11,615 nucleotides of DNA from Phoronis pallida (lineage: Eukaryota; Phoronida; Phoronidae). A program made the position numbers and the translations under genes. Shown here piece by piece: positions 8,901-11,615 of the stretch. A model generated the notes under the pieces. It was given only the letters and a program-made list of their open reading frames with translations, was not told where the DNA came from and searched no databases. Location: positions 1 through 11,615 of the forward strand of contig JAOXYC010203130.1 of the NCBI GenBank assembly GCA_028565715.1, in the 5' to 3' direction. Position 1 is the first letter of the stretch. Each line of letters starts with the position of its first letter.

Positions 8901-9886
8901 GTTTCATAATCACTGCGGTACTTTCATAATCACTGCGGTGATTCCATAATCACCGCGGTCATTTTGCAAACCGGAACAAAACCACTGTGGTGAGTCCACA
9001 AAGAACCGCAGTGGTTTTGAAACCGGAACAGAATCACCAAGGTGCTCGCATAATCACCGCGGTCATTTTCGAAACCAAAGCAGTTGTTTTCAAAAACACC
9101 GCGGTGCTTTTTAAAATCACTGCGGTCGTTTTCAAAACCACCGCGGTCGTTTTCATAATCACCGCGGTGATTTTGACAAGCAATGCGGTGATTTCGAAAA
9201 CGACCACGCTGATTTTGACAAGCACCGCAGTGATTTTGTTCTGGTTTGCAAAAACACTGTGGTGATTTTGTTCCGGTTTCAAAATGAGCGCGGTGATAAT
9301 GGAATCACCGCGGTGGTTTTGTTCCGGTTTGCAAAATGATCGCGGTAATTATGGAATCACGTGGTGATTATGAAAGCACCGCAGTGATTATGGAAGCACC
9401 GCGGTGATTATGGATGTATCGTGGTGATTTTTAAACGACCGCGGTGATTCTTCTAATATGAAGGGAATCGCCTTCCATAACACTAACACTAACACTAACA
9501 GTAACAGTGGCACAGTGCTATTTTCTGACTGTGACTGTGTGAACACAAGAGGTTTAACCTCTGAATTTCATCAGGGAAGAATCATCGAATGTTAATGAAA
9601 TATGAGAAGAATTTGGCTTGAGTGTCGACCATGGCGATTGCGTTACCAAATAATACAAACCCAGGTCGCAAGACATGTCAAGCTCAATCTCTGTAGGCAT
9701 GGCGTTCGCCGTCACCGTGTCACTGACAGCGACAGGATTCGGATTTGTAATTTCCCAAGGCGCGTCTGTTCCATCTGTAATTTCTTCCAAAATATAGAAC
9801 TTCGATACACCCGACAGACGTTTTTCCTTCAACTTTGCCCTAGTCTCTTCGGGAAATGGACGTTTTGGTTTCTTTCTGCGGCCCAT
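2741..9886 (-). CDS. PRDM-family PR/SET-domain zinc-finger protein, nine-exon gene model
   Basis: Spliced model, minus strand: 9886-9559, 8517-8209, 7062-6904, 6018-5912, 5369-5270, 4953-4798, 4341-4104, 3604-3345, 2985-2741. All introns are GT-AG with phases 1,1,1,0,1,1,2,1, and the total is 1902 bases (633 aa plus stop). Domain order: basic N-terminus (1-10), AT-hook-like RGRP (179-182), CCCH knuckle (C214, C217, C225, H228), PR/SET domain (about 245-376), C2H2 fingers (388-411 and 423-452), a C2HC-like finger (457-477), a Lys-rich helix (about 478-520) and a polar tail. PRDM proteins are nuclear; PR domains are SET relatives, some methylating histone H3. The knuckle plus PR layout is shared by PRDM4, 9, 10, 11 and 15; conserved EQNL and WYGEYY support it. 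There are far fewer fingers than in PRDM9 or 15. Orthology and enzyme activity cannot be decided here. Confidence 0.85.
3345..3604 (-). CDS. PRDM-like gene, exon 8 (finger end plus basic helix)
   Basis: The acceptor TTGTTTTAAG (AG 3606-3605) is entered in phase 2, and the donor is GTATTT (3344-3343). It codes for residues 466-552. The start, PDPELAYIHEQC, supplies the His and last Cys of a C2HC-like finger begun in exon 7. Residues about 478-520 are rich in Lys, Glu and Leu (KHKREKALLLKNNIKARKEK), likely a long basic helix or coiled coil and possibly a nuclear localisation signal. A Gly/Gln/Ala-rich linker and an acidic end follow. Confidence 0.8.
3710..3761 (-). other. Candidate alternative terminal exon inside intron 7
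   Basis: A strong acceptor (TTGCTGTTTTTCAG, AG 3763-3762) is followed by 52 bases that, entered in phase 2 from exon 7, read PKLKKIKKLKKLYPKLS and then stop at TAG (3712-3710). If used, it would truncate the protein after the zinc fingers with a very basic tail. The acceptor lies right beside a LINE-like 3' tail (3779-3915), so this could be an exonised transposon edge or pure chance. Confidence 0.25.
3779..3915 (-). mobile_element. 5'-truncated non-LTR retrotransposon 3' end
   Basis: Read on the minus strand, this ends with AATAAA (3809-3804) followed by TTATTTCAATTCAATTCAA, a short tandem TTCAA tail of the kind left at the 3' end of many non-LTR elements. The upstream part (about 3880-3915) is a GC-richer block, unlike the rest of the intron. 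It sits in intron 7 in the same orientation as the gene. The family is not assignable, and the 5' boundary is uncertain. Confidence 0.4.
4104..4341 (-). CDS. PRDM-like gene, exon 7 (C2H2 zinc fingers)
   Basis: The acceptor TTTTTCTTTTTCTGCAG (AG 4343-4342) and donor GTAAGAT (4103-4102) are both strong. Phase is 1 in and 2 out. It codes for residues 387-466. Finger 1 is CKIPDCGATFDCPNHLVRH...H, pattern C-x4-C-x12-H-x4-H (388-411). Finger 2 is C-x2-C-x18-H-x6-H (423-452) with the FFDREDLIEH core. A third pair of cysteines (C457, C460) opens a finger that finishes in exon 8. The long spacing in finger 2 is unusual for DNA-binding arrays and may mean protein contact. Confidence 0.9.
4511..4539 (+). 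repeat. Dispersed repeat, copy A
   Basis: This 29-base stretch matches 6455-6483 in the same orientation at 26 of 29 positions. Both copies lie in introns of the PRDM-like gene (introns 6 and 3). It is probably a fragment of a common repeat. Confidence 0.45.
4798..4953 (-). CDS. PRDM-like gene, exon 6 (C-terminal half of PR/SET domain)
   Basis: The acceptor TATTTTTCAG (AG 4955-4954) and donor GTAATT (4797-4796) are in phase 1 on both sides. It codes for residues 335-387. It holds the most conserved PR/SET stretch: EQNLVAVQ (336-343), IYFMTTRNI (348-356) and ELLFWYGEYYGAKLGV (361-376). The equivalent region in PRDM9 and PRDM10 forms the core sheet and the end of the cofactor and substrate pocket. 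This exon is the strongest single piece of evidence for a PRDM gene. Confidence 0.93.
5270..5369 (-). CDS. PRDM-like gene, exon 5 (central PR/SET domain)
   Basis: The acceptor TTTCTTAACAG (AG 5371-5370) and donor GTATGATC (5269-5268) give phase 0 in and 1 out. It codes for residues 302-335 and includes SNWTCFIQPARYEG (322-335). The N-W pair (N323, W324) takes the place of the SET-family NH motif, as in other PR domains. It joins directly to EQNL in exon 6. It is too short to stand out as an open frame and was found by splice and homology reading. Confidence 0.88.
5370..5911. other. PRDM-like gene, intron 4
   Basis: No coding signal was seen. It contains a small CCCAG/CTGGG hairpin (5626-5640) and a repeated TTTTAGTGTTTTGT phrase (near 5587 and 5730). 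Confidence 0.5.
5912..6018 (-). CDS. PRDM-like gene, exon 4 (N-terminal PR/SET domain)
   Basis: The acceptor TCTTATAG (AG 6020-6019) and donor GTATAAAG (5911-5910) give phase 1 in and 0 out. It codes for residues 266-301, beginning GVFTHQHMSSRHVLGPVVG. This matches the G-V-F...G-P-hydrophobic pattern at the start of PR domains, for example in PRDM10 and PRDM15. It ends in DNIWQ. Two overlapping plus-strand open frames (5984-6197) are shadows or chance. Confidence 0.88.
6019..6903. other. PRDM-like gene, intron 3
   Basis: It contains a 9-bp hairpin (6235-6254, ATCTGTTTT with AAAACAGAT), one copy of a dispersed repeat (6455-6483), and a 70-codon minus-strand open frame (6619-6831) that does not fit the gene's splice phase. 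Confidence 0.5.
6455..6483 (+). repeat. Dispersed repeat, copy B
   Basis: It matches 4511-4539 in the same orientation, differing at three positions. It sits in intron 3, next to low-complexity TTGAATTTTCAA sequence on both sides. Confidence 0.45.
6904..7062 (-). CDS. PRDM-like gene, exon 3 (zinc knuckle and PR domain start)
   Basis: The acceptor CAATCTTTTCCAG (AG 7064-7063) and donor CTAG/GTATAAG (GT 6903-6902) are in phase 1 on both sides. It codes for residues 213-266. The split codon restores Trp, giving WCDDC...CPTHPPL: C214, C217, C225 and H228, the CCCH knuckle that precedes the PR domain in PRDM4, 9, 10, 11 and 15. A spacer and LSTLPENMYISRSTTL, the lead-in strand of the PR domain, follow. 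Confidence 0.88.
7264..7860. repeat. Outer inverted repeat interrupted by a hAT-type MITE
   Basis: Positions 7264-7285 and 7839-7860 are reverse complements at 21 of 22 positions, starting TGCAGAAAAAATCATT. Subtracting the inner insertion and its duplicated target leaves about 132 bp, a plausible size for a small foldback element. The matching ends explain why open frames starting QKKSFSS occur on both strands at its two edges. No target-site duplication was recognised outside it. Confidence 0.55.
7298..7755. mobile_element. hAT-type MITE (458 bp) with 8-bp target-site duplication
   Basis: The ends are perfect 17-bp terminal inverted repeats, TAGGGCTGAAACGGTAC (7298-7314) and its reverse complement (7739-7755). 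The element is flanked by the exact 8-bp duplication GTAAATTG (7290-7297 and 7756-7763). An 8-bp duplication with TAGGG-type ends is the hAT superfamily signature. Subterminal CGGTAC/GTACCG tandem units occur at both ends, which could be transposase binding sites. There is no transposase frame, so it is non-autonomous. It sits in intron 2 of the PRDM-like gene. The exact repeats suggest a fairly recent insertion. Confidence 0.85.
7879..7918. repeat. 10-bp inverted repeat
   Basis: CATCAAATAT (7879-7888) and ATATTTGATG (7909-7918) pair exactly around a 20-base spacer. It lies just beyond the nested element in intron 2. Confidence 0.35.
8014..8076 (-). repeat. tRNA-derived repeat or pseudogene lacking the anticodon arm
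   Basis: The minus strand carries a tRNA A box and D arm (TAGCTCAGCGGTAGAGC) and a B box (GGTTCGAGCCC) in a good T arm. Only about seven bases separate the two arms where an anticodon stem-loop should be. The acceptor ends do not pair well. This is a degraded tRNA-derived SINE head or pseudogene, in intron 2 and in the same orientation as the gene. A TATGACA/TGTCATA inverted repeat lies just beyond (about 8097-8121). Confidence 0.55.
8209..8517 (-). CDS. PRDM-like gene, exon 2 (AT-hook-like, acidic linker)
   Basis: The acceptor TTTCTTTCTATAG (AG 8519-8518) and the strong donor GTAAGTG (8208-8207) are in phase 1 on both sides. It codes for residues 110-213. Basic segments QRRPRNSKQAAK and LKKRGRPAIK (with the AT-hook core RGRP at 179-182) are followed by IKVE (184-187, a sumoylation-type motif) and a strongly acidic run (EYEDDDIVD, 196-204). 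The AT-hook and acidic patch suggest DNA and chromatin contact; this is inference from composition. Confidence 0.85.
8581..8707. mobile_element. 127-bp foldback/MITE-like element
   Basis: Positions 8581-8602 and 8686-8707 are reverse complements at 20 of 22 positions (left end ATTGCGCAGAATGTGACACC). In the middle an AGTC...GACT fold with ATGAA/TTCAT arms (about 8611-8631) extends the secondary structure. It lies in intron 1, with no coding capacity. Confidence 0.5.
8814..9477. mobile_element. 664-bp foldback element built from 20-bp CACCGCGGTG units
   Basis: The outer 40 bases at each end (8814-8853, 9438-9477) are reverse complements with one mismatch (start TGGAAGGCGATACCCTTCAT), flanked by TA on both sides (8812-8813, 9478-9479), as expected for a TA target duplication. 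The interior is a tandem array with a period near 20 bp whose unit contains the palindrome CACCGCGGTG. Eleven perfect CCGCGG sites occur (for example 8847, 8873, 8893, 8953, 9141, 9439), plus about twenty degenerate ones. The left half also matches the reverse complement of the right half: the AAACCGGAACAAAACCAC block near 8968 recurs inverted near 9330. The whole element can therefore fold on itself. Open frames on both strands (8987-9282) are periodic by-products. Confidence 0.85.
9478..9506 (+). repeat. TAACAC microsatellite
   Basis: About four and a half units of TAACAC, the last degenerate (TAACAG), directly adjoin the right end of the foldback element and include its TA. Confidence 0.6.
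9559..9886 (-). CDS. PRDM-like gene, exon 1 (start codon, basic N-terminus)
   Basis: ATG at 9886-9884 begins MGRRKKPKRPFPEETRAKLK, a basic stretch that could be a nuclear localisation signal. The frame stays open for 109 codons. The longer frame upstream opens with GTG, not ATG, so this ATG is the natural start. The donor is assigned to CAGAG/GTTAAAC (GT 9558-9557), which gives the phase 1 needed by exon 2 but is a weak site. An alternative phase-1 donor lies at GACCTGG/GTTTGT and would shorten the exon by about 100 bases. No domain is recognised in residues 20-109. The opposite-strand frame (9602-9904) is a shadow. Confidence 0.7.
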
Positions 9887-10060
9887 GATGCAGAAATCTG
9901 TTGAAAATGTACGAAAATCGAGGACCCGAGAAATCACTGGTTCACCATAAGGCCGATAGGATCGCTAGTGCAGGTCGCTTACACTAATTAATAAAACAAC
10001 AACGGACTGCTCGAGCGGGCGCCGCTAGCGTGACAGATTATCGTTGGCCTAATTTAGACA
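9887..10060 (-). promoter_or_regulatory. Presumed 5' leader and promoter region of the PRDM-like gene
   Basis: This region lies just upstream of the start codon. A GC-rich, CpG-containing patch (about 10010-10031, CTCGAGCGGGCGCCGCTAGC) stands out from AT-rich surroundings, and no TATA box is obvious. If the transcript starts there, the leader contains a four-codon upstream ORF, ATG 9948-9946 to TGA 9936-9934 (MVNQ), which could damp translation. The transcription start is not determinable from sequence alone. Confidence 0.3.
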
Positions 10061-10070
10061 ACATCTCTGT

Positions 10071-10290
10071 ATTTTGACCGCGGCCAAAGCAATTTTGACC
10101 GGGGTGGAAAATATTTTGGCCGCGGCGAAATTAATTTTCATACCGGTGGAAAATATTTTGCCCGCGGTCACTGAACCCGGGACGCGGTCAAAAACCAATT
10201 CATTTTGACCAGGTGGAAAATCAATTTTGACTGACCAGGGTGAAAATTATTTTCGCCGCGGCGAAATTCTTATTTTGAACTCGGCGGGAG
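10071..10290. repeat. TTTTGACCGCGG-type short tandem array
   Basis: About ten degenerate units of the form ATTTTGACCGCGGTGGAAAAT, each partly palindromic and spaced about 20-30 bases apart, with CCGCGG at 10078, 10120, 10162 and 10256. It resembles the intron 1 foldback element in unit length and in its palindromic CCGCGG core, but differs in flanking bases and shows no clean terminal inverted repeats. It may be a diverged relative or a separate element family. The 62-codon open frame at 10227-10415 is a by-product. Confidence 0.6.
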
Positions 10291-11070
10291 TTAACTCAGT
10301 TTTAACGAATACAAACGTATGTACCATATGCCAGCAGTGTTCCTTTACTATATATTGGGTTTTTTGTAATTACGATAATTGCCAAAATTCAAAAGAAGTC
10401 AACGCTGATTACTGAAATCTCGGTTCAGGATATTAGCACAATGTCAACCGTTATGTAATGCAAACAAATTACTCTTATTTGAAGACTTATTTAATATCGC
10501 CTGTCTTAAAACATATTTTTATTTTTTAAGTACCAAAATAGGAAAGTTCCCGCAAATGATTTTTATCAATGACAATTTTTATCAGACGACTGATAAAGCA
10601 GGATAGATCTAAGCGTGAGTAGTGAACCTCTTACGTTTCCTGATCTTCTTTTATTATCTAACAGTTTTGCCAATGTCATTTTATCTGAACAAACTATACC
10701 AACAAATCTCTAACTCGAAAGTCTTCGAATATTTACCGACTTTAATTAACTCGCTATAGGCCTATCATATTTTACTGTGAGATACAGTTAGTACATACTA
10801 TTTCAATAATTTCGTACTATCATGTAAGATGATTCGCATTATCGAAATACGACGAACCATGCAACATTCTATTTTGTTATGTTTGTAACTCAAATTGAGC
10901 GCAGTACCAATTTTAGTCCTTCATTTTATAATATCCGGGTTTGTCTCGTGTCGTGCATGATCCCCCCTGTTACTGCGGTCCCCGGCTGCGGTCACTTTTA
11001 TTCTCTGTACTTTGATACATGTATATAAATTCTAAATGATCTTCTCATATGTTTTTATGATATTCTAATC
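10291..11070. other. Non-coding stretch, no gene seen
   Basis: AT-rich intergenic sequence. Only a small TGCGGTCCCCGGCTGCGGTC block (10973-10992) recalls the GC-rich repeats to the left. No open frame with protein character was seen on either strand. Confidence 0.45.
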
Positions 11071-11193
11071 CTTTTCAAGTTCAATGTCGGTGGCTCCCTA
11101 TTTGGAGTCTCCTCTCCGATTTATTCAATTTTGTATTTAATCTATATTTCGTCGCAGTGAATTAAAAAAAAATGTTCTATTCTATTCTATTCT
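11071..11193 (+). mobile_element. Probable non-LTR retrotransposon 3' end with TTCTA tail
   Basis: A poly-A run (about 11163-11172) is followed by three and a half TTCTA units (11175-11193), the kind of simple tail that ends many non-LTR elements. Upstream, GTGGCTCCCTATTTGGAGTC looks like a short 3' UTR hairpin. The 5' limit is arbitrary, and the assignment rests on the tail. Confidence 0.35.
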
Positions 11194-11279
11194 CATCCCG
11201 AATACAAAAAGGCAGCAGTTTTTAACATAGAATTGGAATCGGAATGTTAATAGCGTAGCTGACAATTTTCCATCAATAT

Positions 11280-11459
11280 TTATTATGTTCGCTACGGACA
11301 TTTTCCATCGAAAATGGCAAATGTCAGTTTCCTGTGGATAGACCTAAGGGCACATTTGGTTCCAGGAAGTTCTCGTACATTACTGCCAAACTATGGAACA
11401 ATTTGCCAGAAAGTTTGCGCATGTTAACCCCTCAAGAGAGGTCTCAAGACCTTACTATA
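11280..11459 (+). mobile_element. LINE polyprotein C-terminal fragment
   Basis: The plus-strand frame reads FGSRKFSYITAKLWNNLPES (ending near 11419), matching the (F)S(Y/V)xxAKLWNxLP motif found near the C-terminus of many non-LTR retrotransposon reverse transcriptases of Jockey/CR1/L2-like groups. No start codon or upstream RT core is present, so this is debris from a truncated copy. It ends where a second LINE fragment in another frame begins. Confidence 0.55.
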
Positions 11460-11474
11460 CCCAGAGACCGTAAA

Positions 11475-11615
11475 TATAAAGTTGCAAATTGCAAGGTCTT
11501 TGCTTTTTCATTTTCCCCAAAGAGTACTTACTGATAATGACATACCTATTATTAAAATTAATGAAATTCAAATTGAAAGAGTTGAAACATTCAAATTCTT
11601 AGGTATCCTTATTGA
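11475..11615 (+). mobile_element. LINE reverse transcriptase fragment, runs off the window
   Basis: In the frame beginning AAT ATA AAG the protein reads SLLFHFPQR, then IPIIKINEIQIERVETFKFLGIL at the window edge. This is the segment just after the catalytic YADD box in non-LTR reverse transcriptases, where a (L)FHFPQR...IERVxxFxFLG motif is typical. The catalytic box itself is not in the window. It is in a different frame from, and a more N-terminal region than, the C-terminal fragment immediately before it, so they are separate copies or a rearranged one. Confidence 0.65.

Noticed and set aside
8987-9282. Repetitive open frames on both strands reading TAVVFKTTAV-type peptides
   Set aside because: They fall inside the palindromic 20-bp array. 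Periodicity without stops explains them on both strands, and there is no start or splice context.
8814-9477. CRISPR array with 20-bp periodic repeats
   Set aside because: The units abut without unique spacers, the whole element has inverted ends and a TA duplication, and it lies in an intron of an animal gene.
9478-9506. Possible CRISPR-like or telomeric repeat (TAACAC units)
   Set aside because: It is a short microsatellite without spacers, its unit is not an animal telomere repeat, and the context is eukaryotic.
9602-9904. 100-codon plus-strand ORF over exon 1
   Set aside because: It is antisense to a coding exon and has no motif; it is a shadow frame.

Overview
This is a window of AT-rich animal nuclear DNA. 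Genes are broken by GT-AG introns, the spaces are full of inverted-repeat (foldback and MITE-like) elements, and there are tRNA-derived repeats and pieces of non-LTR retrotransposons. The style fits a marine invertebrate such as a mollusc or an invertebrate deuterostome. I cannot name the species from the sequence.

The one clear gene lies on the minus strand from about 9886 down to 2741. I joined nine exons by matching splice sites, reading frame and protein homology. Every junction keeps phase, and the model gives a 633-residue protein. It has a basic N-terminus, an AT-hook-like RGRP with an acidic tail, a CCCH zinc knuckle, a PR/SET domain spread over four exons, two C2H2 zinc fingers, a third degenerate finger split by an intron, a basic helical stretch and a Ser/Thr/Asn-rich tail. 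This is a PRDM-family protein, a chromatin and transcription regulator that is often a histone-lysine methyltransferase. The architecture does not match a single vertebrate PRDM that I can name with confidence. The weakest junction is exon 1 to exon 2.

Downstream of it on the same strand (left part of the window) there are two further coding candidates: a 57-residue basic ORF or terminal exon at 1984-2157, and a zinc-finger exon at 491-648. They may be alternative 3' exons of the PRDM gene or parts of a neighbour. Also on the left are a Penelope-like relic with a hammerhead-like core, an odd tRNA-Ala-like sequence on the plus strand, and two foldback elements, one with a perfect 34-bp palindrome.

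Introns 1 and 2 carry most of the mobile DNA. Intron 1 holds a 664-bp foldback element with a TA target duplication, made almost wholly of 20-bp palindromic CACCGCGGTG units, and a smaller 127-bp inverted repeat. Intron 2 holds a hAT-type MITE with a perfect 8-bp target duplication, nested inside another inverted repeat, and a tRNA-derived repeat on the minus strand. Upstream of the gene (10071-10290) a second, differently built GACCGCGG repeat array follows a GC-rich stretch that may be the promoter. The right end (11071-11615) holds plus-strand LINE debris from at least two copies, out of normal order.
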